A stretch of DNA of 64,000 nt from Agaricicola taiwanensis (GTDB lineage: Bacteria > Pseudomonadota > Alphaproteobacteria > Rhizobiales > Methylopilaceae), in NCBI RefSeq assembly GCF_014635245.1, contig NZ_BMCP01000002.1:620001-684000 (forward strand), read 5' to 3'. The notes under the pieces were generated by a model. It was not told where the DNA came from. It searched no databases and saw nothing but the letters and a program-made list of their open reading frames with translations. The position numbers and the translations under genes were made by a program. Below, in pieces: positions 17,256 to 25,565 of this stretch (within the stretch, counting starts at the first letter, position 1; each line of letters starts with the position of its first letter).

Positions 17256-19286
17256 TCAGCCGAGCCAGCGGGGCAAATTCACGAGCTGCTGCAGAAGGCC
17301 GGCCGGATAATAGAGATTAAGCACATGGGCCATGACGGCGAGGATGGCGACGAGACCTCCCGCCAGAAGTGCGTTCCGCCACAGCGGCCGGCCTACCAGC
17401 ACGGTGGTGAAGGCGAAAATGAAGCCGGCGATTGCCAGTGAAAAGCCCACCAGAGCCACGCCTGCGAGCAACCCTCCGAACCACATCAGGAAATAGAGGT
17501 TGCTGTGGCGGGTCACGACATCCGACTGCTCATGATCGGTCATGACGGTCCGCTCTTTCGTGCTGAAGATCTGGAAGCCGAGGATCGGCACCAGCAGCGC
17601 AAGGCTGGCAAAGCCGGCGATCAGCGGAAAGATGCCACCGAGCTCGCTGAGCTGAAACGAGCGATAGAGGAACATGACGACGACGCCGACTAGGATGAGC
17701 GTGAAGAGGATCTGTGGGCTCCGCACCATCAGGGATGGAGCCGGTGGTGCGGTGTTGATGTCGTAGCGAACGGCAATGACCTCATCGGCCCCCGTCGAGG
17801 CTTCCTGCGTCCCCGCGCCCATGTTCCTGCGGCCCCAGAAGACGGCGGCGACGGAGAGGAGGGCGAGGGCTGCGATCACGATCACGCCTGGGCGCTGCAA
17901 AAAGCTCCAGCCATAGACCTGCATCGCGCGGTAGACGGAGGATTCCAGTCCGTTGGACAGAACAAAGCCGATGAGAAGCGCAGGGCGGGGCCAGCCGAAG
18001 CGCTTCATGTAGACGCCTATGATTCCGATCACGGTCAAGGCGATCAGATCATTCCAGCTTCGGGTTGCCTGGAAGGCACCGAAGAACAGGATCGCCACCA
18101 TGAGAGGAGCGATCAAGGCGTAGGGCACCGTGGTCACGCGTGCCATGGGATTGGCGAGGAGAAAGCAGGCCCCGGCGCCGAGGATGTTGGCGATCGCGAG
18201 CGACCAGATAATGGTGAAGGTGATGTCGAGGTTGGAGGAGACCATTGCCGGACCGGGCTGGATACCGATCAAGACAAAGCCGCCGAGGAGGATGGCCATG
18301 CTGCCGGAGCCCGGGATGCCGAAGAGCAGCGTCGGCACGAGCGAGCCGCCGGTGACCGCATTATTGGCGGCCTCCACGCCGATCACGCCGCGGACATCGC
18401 CTTTGCCGAACTGCGATTTGTCACGGCTGGTCTGGACGACGTGACCGTAGGTGATCCACTCCGCAGCCGAAGAGCCGAGGCCGGGCAGCATGCCGATCAG
18501 CGCCCCCAGGGCAGACGTCCGCAACACCAGCCAGCGATGCCGGATGGTGTCTCGCAATCCGTGCATCCAGCCTTTGCCGAGCTGGCCTGTCTCTGAAATC
18601 GTGATGTGATGGCGCAGGAGATCGATGACTTCAGGCAGCGCGAACAGCCCAAGGCCGAGGATGACCAGAGGGATGCCGTCGCCGAGATAGATGGTGCCAA
18701 AGGTCATCCGGAACTCGCCGGTGGCCGGCGCTCCGCCGATCGTGCCGGCGAGCAGGCCCATGGCGCAGGCGGCGATGCCCTTGAGCGCGCTTTTGCCGGT
18801 GAGTGTGCCAACGACCGTCAGCGCGAAGATGGTGATCATCATCAGTTCGCCAAAGCCGACCGAGAGGATGATGGATTTCGCGCCGAAGACTGCGAAGGTA
18901 AGCACGAAAGCTCCGAAGACGCCGCCGATCATGGAGGCCGTGAAGGCGGCCGAGAGCGCGCGCGCGGCTTCGCCGCGCCGTGCCATGGGAAAGCCGTCGA
19001 GCACAGTCGTCTGGCCACCGGCGGAACCGGGGATCGCCATGAGGATGGCCGGAAGCGTGTCGGATGTGTTCAGCGGTGCCAGCATGCCGATCATCATGGC
19101 CAGCGCCATGCTCGCTTCCATGTCGAAGGTGAAGGGCAGCAACAGCGAGAGCCCAGCGATACCGCCGAGCCCGGGAAGGATGCCGACGATCAGGCCGATG
19201 ACAACCCCGAGGAGCAGCATTCCAAGGTGGTGGAACGTGAAGAGATTGACGAGCGCGGGAAGGACGGCATCGAGGATGGTGGCCAT
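17256..19286 (-). CDS. TctA-TctB fusion membrane protein of a tripartite tricarboxylate transporter, system 2
   Basis: 676 residues from the ATG at 19286; the upstream 40-residue extension of the frame does not resemble TctA. Residues 1 to about 495 are a complete TctA: GVVIGLIVGILPGLGGIAG near 20, AIPGSAGGQTTVLDGFPMARRGEAARAL near 75, and EAANNAVTGGSLVPTLLFGIPGSGSMA in the middle. After a soluble linker (GRRNMGAGTQEASTGADE) comes a TctB-like unit from about residue 523 with four hydrophobic segments, beginning ILFTLILVGVVVMFLYRSF and ending AHVLNLYYPAGLLQQL. No separate tctB exists beside it. Lies 74 bases downstream of its tctC. Confidence 0.85.
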   Translation of the reverse strand: MATILDAVLPALVNLFTFHHLGMLLLGVVIGLIVGILPGLGGIAGLSLLLPFTFDMEASMALAMMIGMLAPLNTSDTLPAILMAIPGSAGGQTTVLDGFPMARRGEAARALSAAFTASMIGGVFGAFVLTFAVFGAKSIILSVGFGELMMITIFALTVVGTLTGKSALKGIAACAMGLLAGTIGGAPATGEFRMTFGTIYLGDGIPLVILGLGLFALPEVIDLLRHHITISETGQLGKGWMHGLRDTIRHRWLVLRTSALGALIGMLPGLGSSAAEWITYGHVVQTSRDKSQFGKGDVRGVIGVEAANNAVTGGSLVPTLLFGIPGSGSMAILLGGFVLIGIQPGPAMVSSNLDITFTIIWSLAIANILGAGACFLLANPMARVTTVPYALIAPLMVAILFFGAFQATRSWNDLIALTVIGIIGVYMKRFGWPRPALLIGFVLSNGLESSVYRAMQVYGWSFLQRPGVIVIAALALLSVAAVFWGRRNMGAGTQEASTGADEVIAVRYDINTAPPAPSLMVRSPQILFTLILVGVVVMFLYRSFQLSELGGIFPLIAGFASLALLVPILGFQIFSTKERTVMTDHEQSDVVTRHSNLYFLMWFGGLLAGVALVGFSLAIAGFIFAFTTVLVGRPLWRNALLAGGLVAILAVMAHVLNLYYPAGLLQQLVNLPRWLG

Positions 19287-19360
19287 GTGACAGCGATCCG
19301 GACAATAGGGAACAGGCGCGCCGTCCGGTGGAGACGGCGCGCAGAAGACAGCTGAGTTGT

Positions 19361-20485
19361 TCAGAGGTCGATCTTGAAGCGCTGCTTCAGCCAGTCCGTC
19401 ACCCATTTGCGGGCTTCAGGAGTGATCGAGGTGGCGGTGACAAGGCTCTTGCGGGCCGCTTCGCCGGTCAGTTGCGGGTAGGTGCCGATGAACTCGCCGG
19501 ACTCCGCCTTGAAGTCTTTGTCCTCGACCAGATCGGCCGCAGCGGCATTGTAGGCCGCGACCACGTCCTCGGGTGTTCCCGCAGGAAGCACCAGGGCCTT
19601 GGAGCTCATCACCGAGAGATGGAACAGTGCGAGCCAGGCATCGTATTCCGTGCCGGAGGGTTTCTTGCCATGAATGATCTCATAGGCCTCCACCCAGCTG
19701 GGAAGGTCCGGGAAGTTGGGATCGCGGACGATCTCGCCATTGGCGTCGGCATAGCCCATGGTGAACAGCGGCACGGCGGTGCCGGCGTCAATAAGCGGCT
19801 GCGCCATCTGCTTATAGGCGGAGGTCACATCGGCGTTGAGGGTCAACTCGCCGCGCTGAAAACCGAGGTGCTGATCGCCACCGTCGGTGCCGAGCACCGG
19901 TTTGACGTTGACGCCGAGGAGCTCCAGCGACAGCAGCGTCGGCATATCGCTGCCGGTCGGGTTCTGCAGGCCCATGAGCAGTTCGCCCTTGTAATCCTTC
20001 AGACCCTCAACGTTTTTGATGCCGGTCTGGGAATGGACATAGATCACCTTTCCCATGGGAGAACCGATGAAGGCGATCCAGCCTTCGGGTTTGAACTGGA
20101 TGTTGGGATCGGTGCTGCGCAGCGTTGAGGTGAGGGTTGTGCTGGTGGAGGCGACGGCGAAGTGCGTGCCGTCTTTCGCGGCGTTGGCCTCGAACCAGTT
20201 GGCACCGTTGACGGAGCCGCCGCCCGGGATGTTGCGAATGACGATGGTGGGCTCGCCCGGCAGTTTCGGCGCCAGCACGCGGGCCATATAGCGGGTGTAG
20301 GTATCTGCTCCGCCGCCTTCGCCGAAAGGTACGACGGCTTCGATGCGTTTCCCGCTGAAGTCGGCGCTCTGAGCACTTGCTGCGCCCGCTGATGCTGCCA
20401 GTCCCAGACCCCCAACGAGCAGGCCAGTCAATGGCATTATCTTGGATTTCTGAATAACTGTGCAGAATTTCTGATAGATCTTCAT
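19361..20485 (-). CDS. Tripartite tricarboxylate transporter substrate-binding protein (TctC-like), system 2
   Basis: 374 residues, longer than the usual 320-330. Signal peptide at the N-terminus with a hydrophobic core (GLLVGGLGLAASAGAASAQS). Mature protein starts KRIEAVVPFGEGGGADTYTRYM, the TctC pattern, followed by VIRNIPGGGSVNGANWF, and ends in a C-terminal helix region with FKAESGEFIGTYPQLTGEAA. Strong ribosome binding site GGGAGGG just upstream of the ATG. This receptor belongs to a subfamily distinct from systems 1 and 3. Divergent from the 713-residue orphan gene. Confidence 0.82.
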   Translation of the reverse strand: MKIYQKFCTVIQKSKIMPLTGLLVGGLGLAASAGAASAQSADFSGKRIEAVVPFGEGGGADTYTRYMARVLAPKLPGEPTIVIRNIPGGGSVNGANWFEANAAKDGTHFAVASTSTTLTSTLRSTDPNIQFKPEGWIAFIGSPMGKVIYVHSQTGIKNVEGLKDYKGELLMGLQNPTGSDMPTLLSLELLGVNVKPVLGTDGGDQHLGFQRGELTLNADVTSAYKQMAQPLIDAGTAVPLFTMGYADANGEIVRDPNFPDLPSWVEAYEIIHGKKPSGTEYDAWLALFHLSVMSSKALVLPAGTPEDVVAAYNAAAADLVEDKDFKAESGEFIGTYPQLTGEAARKSLVTATSITPEARKWVTDWLKQRFKIDL

Positions 20486-20671
20486 TTTTCCCTCCCGTAT
20501 GTATGATTATTACCTTGAGGCTAGGGCTCTGCTTGTTGTTTTACAAGCTGAATGCAAGCCGTTATTGCAGATAACTGATGACGAACACGCGCTGACATGC
20601 TTGTATGTGGCGGGCAGCTCTCAGCTGCCTCCGATCTGTTGCTGGTATTTCGATATTTGTGAGAAGTATGT

Positions 20672-20701
20672 CCCAGGCGTCTGGGTCCCTTGGACCCTGG
20701 G
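20672..20701 (+). promoter_or_regulatory. Overlapping, mutually exclusive hairpins upstream of the orphan gene
   Basis: CCCAG at 20672-20676 can pair with CTGGG at 20681-20685 or with CTGGG at 20697-20701. The second choice encloses GGGTCC-CTT-GGACCC (20683-20697), whose left arm overlaps the first CTGGG. Three arms competing in this way resemble an attenuator or other switching leader. It ends 53 bases before the start at 20755. No T tract follows, so rho-independent termination is not indicated. Purely inferred from base pairing. Confidence 0.35.
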
Positions 20702-20754
20702 CTCCTGAAAGCAGGCCTTGCCCACTGTTCGTCCAGATCGATGGAGGGGAGTCC

Positions 20755-22896
20755 ATGCGTGTCAGAACAATCGCATCGCTCAACGGCACCGCGGCTCGTT
20801 TTGCAAATGGGCTGGTTACACTTCCGAACGGCCACGAATTTCCCCCGCCTCAACTTCTGCAGAACGATACTGTTGGCACAGTCGCCAAATTCCTGAAGCT
20901 TGATGATGAAGCCTTGAAGCAAGTGCTTGGAGGCTTCGGTTCTGCGGTCAGCCTAGCCTCCGGAATGGTGGGGGTGGGCGGGGCCGTTTTTGGCGCGATG
21001 GAATTATATGAAAAGTTTTTCGGGGGCGGCGGCGAAATCAAACAGGTCCTGAAGGCCCTCGATCAAATACAAGCTAAGCTGGATGGCCTCTATACTTATT
21101 TCGAACTCAGGGAGCTTGAGCAGCAGCGTAGGGCCAGAGATCGCTGGAATGGTGTATGTGCCCGGGCAGAGTCGACTCTCAACACAGTAAGGCGGTCTCG
21201 TTCTTCCGCCGATCTCGAGGCCCTGACACAAGAGCTGAAGAATCTCCACGACATCTTGCTGGAGATGTTGAGCGTCGATAAGATCCCCTACAACCGGAAC
21301 ACCTATACGTCGGTTGATGCTGCCGCAGGGCAATGGGTCGATGCTGCTCGCCCTCCATGGCTGCGCCGCGCCGATAAGGGCGAAATCAAACTTGTTACCA
21401 ATCTGGCCGATCGCATCTGGGATGCTGGCTGGTTCCTGGCGGTTCTTGGTCGAGCACTCATTCTTTTCCCGATCGTGATGAGGATGGTCGAACCGGGCGC
21501 GCGTTCCACCGAGTGGGAGCGTGGCCTCGTGGTCAACCTCCGGCAGCACCTCGCCACCTTCCTCGCAAACTGGGAAAACAGCATCATTGTGAGTGACCCA
21601 GCCGCCTGGATAAATCCCGGCGGCCGCATGTCGAGCCCCTTTGAGCGGGCACCCGTCTTCATCGCGGTTGGTGCAGTCGATCCGACCAGCGGCATTTCGA
21701 TGCTCGATTTGGGCTGGGGATTGGGCCAGATGAAGATCGAAAGTGGTTTCGACTGGAGCATCTCCGCCAGCGGTGTGCCGGACTGGACTCGCGTGTTAAA
21801 TCCCGATGAAGCTCTCCATGCAGCGATCGTCCGGCAGTCGGCGCTGCATTTTGAACTCAAGAAAGCCTGCGGAATCTATAAGCTGGCAGAACTGGAACGA
21901 ACCCTCGGGGAGTATCTCTCGCATTTCGAAGGCTCGGATTTCGTGGTCCTCCCGGATGCCAAGTTCAAGCTGCTCTCGCCCATAGAGCGGGGGGACAGCG
22001 GTGTGCGGCCACAGATTACCGACGGTTTGGCGCGATATTTCAGGCCTAGGCGGGATTACGCCGGCACCCGCTTCTATCAGGAGACGGAAAAACGCATCGT
22101 TTTCGATATCGCCCGGCGGGCCGATCGATCCCAGATCCAGCTCGGCTACAGACTGAAGATCGGGGGGATGGTGATCGATCTGGTGGAGTTTACGGCGGCT
22201 CCGGCGATAGGTACTCCCGTTGAGATTTTCCCTGAACAGACGATCCAAAGGTCGCTTTCGGGCCCTCTGGAAGTCTTCGATTGCTTTCAGGCTGCGGCCA
22301 TGTCGGCGGCGCAGGAGGATACGTTCGAGCAGGAGGGATCCGTCGCTGGCGTTCCGCGCGCTTTCGTAAACGGACGCCCGGGGGATGTTGCCCTTGATCT
22401 CCAGATCAAGCTTTCCTTCGATCCTTTTGGAGCAAGCCCGAACGCAGCGGGCAGGGTGGAACTGGCCATAGCCAATCGTTCGCCGCGGGAGTTTCCGGGA
22501 GCAATCGCGCTGGATGTTCAGGTTCTCGAGAAGCGATACCGCTTCGATTCGCTCAGCGACCAGATTGGGCATGTCGAATGGGGCGTGGCGGATCAGCTGA
22601 CGGTTCACATGGTTCCGAGCTTCGTCATTATCGACCGAGACTTTTTCGAGGATCTGGATGCAGCCTTCCACGCGATGCTTCGCGACATAAAGGGGCTGCA
22701 GGACCGTTTCACGTTGCAGGATCTGATCGATCAGGGCATCCCGATTGGCCCGGAACCGGAACCTGATCCACGTTGGCGTGCAATCTGGTTCGACCGAAGC
22801 GCGCAATGGGCGACAAACTTCATGCATGCGGCCGAGCGCGCTTTCCCGGTTGAGTTCGCCCAGGAATTGGCCCGGCGTCAGGTACCGACCCTCTAG
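20755..22896 (+). CDS. Orphan 713-residue protein, unrecognised; helical N-terminus with glycine-rich hydrophobic hairpin
   Basis: I do not recognise this protein. The ATG at 20755 follows a strong GGAGGGGA (20743-20750); the frame is open 50 codons earlier without a good start. There is no signal peptide. Around residues 59-90 is a glycine-rich hydrophobic stretch (GSAVSLASGMVGVGGAVFGA, then MELYEKFFGGGG), followed by about 75 residues of likely coiled coil (LKALDQIQAKLDGLYTYFEL onward). A second hydrophobic helix is WFLAVLGRALILFPIVMRMV. The C-terminal half looks beta-rich. A helical bundle with an amphipathic or hydrophobic hairpin recalls alpha pore-forming toxins, but I see no diagnostic motif. 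It stands alone between a transporter operon and a DUF2161 gene. Confidence 0.7.
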   Translation: MRVRTIASLNGTAARFANGLVTLPNGHEFPPPQLLQNDTVGTVAKFLKLDDEALKQVLGGFGSAVSLASGMVGVGGAVFGAMELYEKFFGGGGEIKQVLKALDQIQAKLDGLYTYFELRELEQQRRARDRWNGVCARAESTLNTVRRSRSSADLEALTQELKNLHDILLEMLSVDKIPYNRNTYTSVDAAAGQWVDAARPPWLRRADKGEIKLVTNLADRIWDAGWFLAVLGRALILFPIVMRMVEPGARSTEWERGLVVNLRQHLATFLANWENSIIVSDPAAWINPGGRMSSPFERAPVFIAVGAVDPTSGISMLDLGWGLGQMKIESGFDWSISASGVPDWTRVLNPDEALHAAIVRQSALHFELKKACGIYKLAELERTLGEYLSHFEGSDFVVLPDAKFKLLSPIERGDSGVRPQITDGLARYFRPRRDYAGTRFYQETEKRIVFDIARRADRSQIQLGYRLKIGGMVIDLVEFTAAPAIGTPVEIFPEQTIQRSLSGPLEVFDCFQAAAMSAAQEDTFEQEGSVAGVPRAFVNGRPGDVALDLQIKLSFDPFGASPNAAGRVELAIANRSPREFPGAIALDVQVLEKRYRFDSLSDQIGHVEWGVADQLTVHMVPSFVIIDRDFFEDLDAAFHAMLRDIKGLQDRFTLQDLIDQGIPIGPEPEPDPRWRAIWFDRSAQWATNFMHAAERAFPVEFAQELARRQVPTL

Positions 22897-22975
22897 CGGA
22901 ACCTGCAGGGCATGAGGTTCAAGGAGGCGCTGATCGTGCTAGCCTGTCGTCATCGATTCCCGCATATCCGGTGCA

Positions 22976-23644
22976 ATGGAAACTGCGCTTTACCAGCCCG
23001 TGAAGGGTTTTCTTGAACGTGCCGGATACAGCGTCAAGGGCGAGATCGGCGGCTGCGACCTTGTCGGGCTTTCCGACGGCGAGCCGACGCTGGTGGTGGT
23101 GTGCGAGCTCAAGATGAGCTTCAATCTTGAGCTTGTTCTGCAGGCGGTCGATCGTTGTGCTGTCGCCGACGAAGTCTGGATCGCGGCACGTGTTTCCAGA
23201 AAGGGCAGGGGCCGCGAGGCCGACCGCCGTTATCGCGACCTTTGCCGCAGGCTCGGCATCGGCATGCTTGGGGTTGCCGACAACGGCGAGGTCAGCATGA
23301 TCGTCGCGTCCACATCGCCCATGCCGCGAACCAACGCCAGGCGGAGATCCCGCCTTGTGGAGGAACATCGCAAACGGCGCGGTGATCCGACAGCCGGCGG
23401 CGGGACCAAGGCGCCCATCATGACAGCCTACCGCCAGCAGGCGCTCGTCTGTGCGGCCGCGCTTGCGCAAGGGTGCTCGCGGCCGGCGGACTTGCGTCCA
23501 CACGTCTCGAAAGCTGGACGCATCCTCCTCGACAATGTCTATGGCTGGTTCGAGCGCGTGGACCGGGGCAGCTATGTTCTGACCGACACCGGGCGAGCCG
23601 CCCTTGAACGTTGGCCGCAGGATCATCTCTCGATCGGTGCTTGA
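22976..23644 (+). CDS. DUF2161 family protein, putative PD-(D/E)XK-type phosphodiesterase
   Basis: 222 residues. The N-terminal half has a nuclease-like core: a buried strand ending in Asp (GEIGGCDLVGLSDGEP), then VVVCELKMSFNLELVLQAVDR, which fits the D...E-x-K pattern of the PD-(D/E)XK fold. After a basic linker (RTNARRRSRLVEEHRKRRGD) there is a small C-terminal winged-helix-like region (KAPIMTAYRQQALVCAAAL). This layout matches DUF2161, common in alphaproteobacteria, of unproven function. Seventy-nine bases after the orphan gene on the same strand; co-transcription is possible. Confidence 0.75.
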   Translation: METALYQPVKGFLERAGYSVKGEIGGCDLVGLSDGEPTLVVVCELKMSFNLELVLQAVDRCAVADEVWIAARVSRKGRGREADRRYRDLCRRLGIGMLGVADNGEVSMIVASTSPMPRTNARRRSRLVEEHRKRRGDPTAGGGTKAPIMTAYRQQALVCAAALAQGCSRPADLRPHVSKAGRILLDNVYGWFERVDRGSYVLTDTGRAALERWPQDHLSIGA

Positions 23645-23668
23645 GCCGCTCGCGGCAAGGGCTCCGAT

Positions 23669-24592
23669 TTAGAGATCGATGACATGAGCGGGCCAGGGGT
23701 TTCTCCCGTCCCGTAGCCAGTGCAGCGTGTCGGACCAGAAGCCGCTCGCGTGGCTGTCGTGGAACAGGTTGAAATGACCGATCGCCTGCCGGCCATAGTC
23801 AACGGGCTGCAGCAGAACCATTGTCCGCTGCGCGTTCGTGTAATAGCCGAGCGTGCGGCGGACAGCCGGCACGGTGCCAAGTTCATCGTCCGAAACCGAG
23901 ACGGCCAGGATCGGCGCCTTCAAGGCCTTCATGCGCGCAAGCGCTTCCTGCCGCTCCGCATGCGGATGACTGCGCTCGAAGCGGGATCTGCGAAAACTCC
24001 ATTCAAGAGCAACGCCAGCCGGCAGATCCTCCAGCCATCCCAGTCTTCGGCCGGGAAAATAGCCCAGACATGCGGTAGCGGCGGGCATTGCGACATGCCA
24101 CTTCAGGAACAGGGCTAGTCGCCGGTGCGGCGCATAGTCCCTCCACCAGGCATATTGCGCCCCCACCGTAAGCATCCGATCGATCAACGGCGCACTCCCG
24201 GCCAGGCCCGGCAGGAAGCCGCCGACGCTATGTCCGACGACGGTTAGCGGAGCATGCGGCCGGTGCTCGCGCATGTATCGCAAGGCGGCATCGAAATCCT
24301 GTTCGCCCCAATCGCGCCAGCGATAACCGCAGCCCCTCAACCGCTCAGGACGCGACAGGCCGATGCCGCGATAATCATAGGTGAGCACGTCGAAGCCGTG
24401 ATGCGCGAGGAACCGGGCATAGCGGTGGTAGTAGCTGGCGAGCACACCGGTCGCTGGATTGATGATCACGCTGCCGAGCGGATCCCGTATCTCTGCCGGC
24501 CAGAGATGACCGCGGATGGCGACACCATCGCGGCATGTGAAACCAACCGGGTGTCCTCGGAGCGTTGCGAGGGAAGGAGCGGCTTCGTTCAT
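23669..24592 (-). CDS. Alpha/beta-fold hydrolase
   Basis: 307 residues, no signal peptide. Alpha/beta-hydrolase elements in order: VIINPATGVLASYYHRYARF, DVLTYDYRGIGLSRP, nucleophile elbow GHSVGGF (Ser about residue 122), acid candidate in SVSDDELGT and the His in IGHFNLFHD near the C-terminus. It resembles serine aminopeptidase/lysophospholipase-type hydrolases whose substrate is not predictable. Convergent with the DUF2161 gene and divergent from the GntR regulator. Confidence 0.82.
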   Translation of the reverse strand: MNEAAPSLATLRGHPVGFTCRDGVAIRGHLWPAEIRDPLGSVIINPATGVLASYYHRYARFLAHHGFDVLTYDYRGIGLSRPERLRGCGYRWRDWGEQDFDAALRYMREHRPHAPLTVVGHSVGGFLPGLAGSAPLIDRMLTVGAQYAWWRDYAPHRRLALFLKWHVAMPAATACLGYFPGRRLGWLEDLPAGVALEWSFRRSRFERSHPHAERQEALARMKALKAPILAVSVSDDELGTVPAVRRTLGYYTNAQRTMVLLQPVDYGRQAIGHFNLFHDSHASGFWSDTLHWLRDGRNPWPAHVIDL

Positions 24593-24766
24593 ATCGTCAG
24601 GTTAAGCTGCGTCAGCCGCTGGCGTATATTCATACATTTGGCCAATCAGCCCGACCTTGCCCGACTTGCTGGCGCAGCGGGAGTTCGCCGTAACGCCCAG
24701 GCAATAAATAACGTCCAGTTCCACAGCCACGAAGAAATCAACAGCCTGCGCTCGTCGGCCAACTGC

Positions 24767-24818
24767 TTGACAGAACCGTTCTAAACAGGTCACACCTGTC
24801 AACACAGAAAACTGTCAA
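24767..24818. promoter_or_regulatory. Repeated CTGTCAA sites and a dyad upstream of the GntR gene, candidate operator
   Basis: The heptamer CTGTCAA occurs at 24796-24802 and 24812-24818 and, inverted, as TTGACAG at 24767-24773. Between them is the perfect dyad ACAGGT-CAC-ACCTGT (24785-24799). All lie within 70 bases upstream of the GntR start at 24837. GntR/FCD regulators bind short dyads in their own promoters, so this is a likely autoregulatory site controlling the regulator-aconitase-transporter operon. Confidence 0.55.
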
Positions 24819-24836
24819 CAGATGGTGGGAGAGCGA

Positions 24837-25529
24837 ATGCTAGTGCAGGGCACGATTGTTGCGCATCCGTCGCTCAGCGATCAGGCATTCGCGGCCATCG
24901 CCGACGCCATCGCGCAGGGTGTGATCGCGCCGGGTACGCGCATCAAGGAAGCAACGATCGCCCGCGATCTCGGTATCAGCCGCGGTCCCTTGCGTGAGGC
25001 GTTGCGCCGGCTTGAGAGCCACCGATTGGTCGAGCGCCGGCCTGGTCTTGGCGCCTTCGTGACCTCGCTGTCGCTGGATGATCTGGATGACCTCTTTCAA
25101 ATGCGCGAGGTTCTTGAAGGGGCGGCTTGCAGCTTAGCGGCAAGCCGCATCTCGGACGCGGGCATAGCCGAACTGCAGGGGCTGCTCGACCGGCATGGCA
25201 ACGTTCTGGCCGCCGAAGGTCAGTACCGCCAGCTCACATCAGATGACGATTTCCACTTCTGCATCATTCGTGAGAGCGGCAGCCGGCGGCTGTTCCACAC
25301 GCTGTGCTCCGAACTCTATCTCCAAATTCGCATGTACCGCTTCTGCTCGTCGTCCAAGCCAGGGCGGGCAGAGATGGCAATGCAGGAGCACCGCGACATC
25401 GTTGCGGCCATTGCCGCGCGCGACGCCAGGAAAGCCGAGGAAGCCATGAGGACCCACATCGCCAACGCCCGCAAGAACCTCATGTGGACCGCTCCCGAAG
25501 CTCCGCAACCGCTTAGCCTGCGCGGCTGA
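24837..25529 (+). CDS. GntR-family transcriptional regulator with FCD effector domain
   Basis: 230 residues. N-terminal winged helix-turn-helix with the GntR signature (GTRIKEATIARDLGISRGPLREALRRLE), then an all-helical FCD domain (FADR C-terminal type) containing DLFQMREVLEGAACSLAA, DDDFHFCIIRESGSRRLF and a metal/effector His in MQEHRDIVAAI. FCD regulators often sense organic acids such as citrate, gluconate or lactate. Start chosen at 24837, five bases after GGGAG; a second ATG at 24822 is possible. It is 36 bases upstream of the aconitase gene and likely represses the operon it heads. Confidence 0.9.
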   Translation: MLVQGTIVAHPSLSDQAFAAIADAIAQGVIAPGTRIKEATIARDLGISRGPLREALRRLESHRLVERRPGLGAFVTSLSLDDLDDLFQMREVLEGAACSLAASRISDAGIAELQGLLDRHGNVLAAEGQYRQLTSDDDFHFCIIRESGSRRLFHTLCSELYLQIRMYRFCSSSKPGRAEMAMQEHRDIVAAIAARDARKAEEAMRTHIANARKNLMWTAPEAPQPLSLRG

Positions 25530-25565
25530 CAATCGAACGACAAGACCACGGCTGGAGGCCGGAAC

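Noticed and set aside
20755-23644. Two-gene defence system (orphan protein plus DUF2161 nuclease-like protein)
   Set aside because: Tempting because of the nuclease-like fold, but DUF2161 is a common chromosomal gene in this group, there are no other defence or mobile genes nearby, and no sensor, ATPase or helicase domain is visible.
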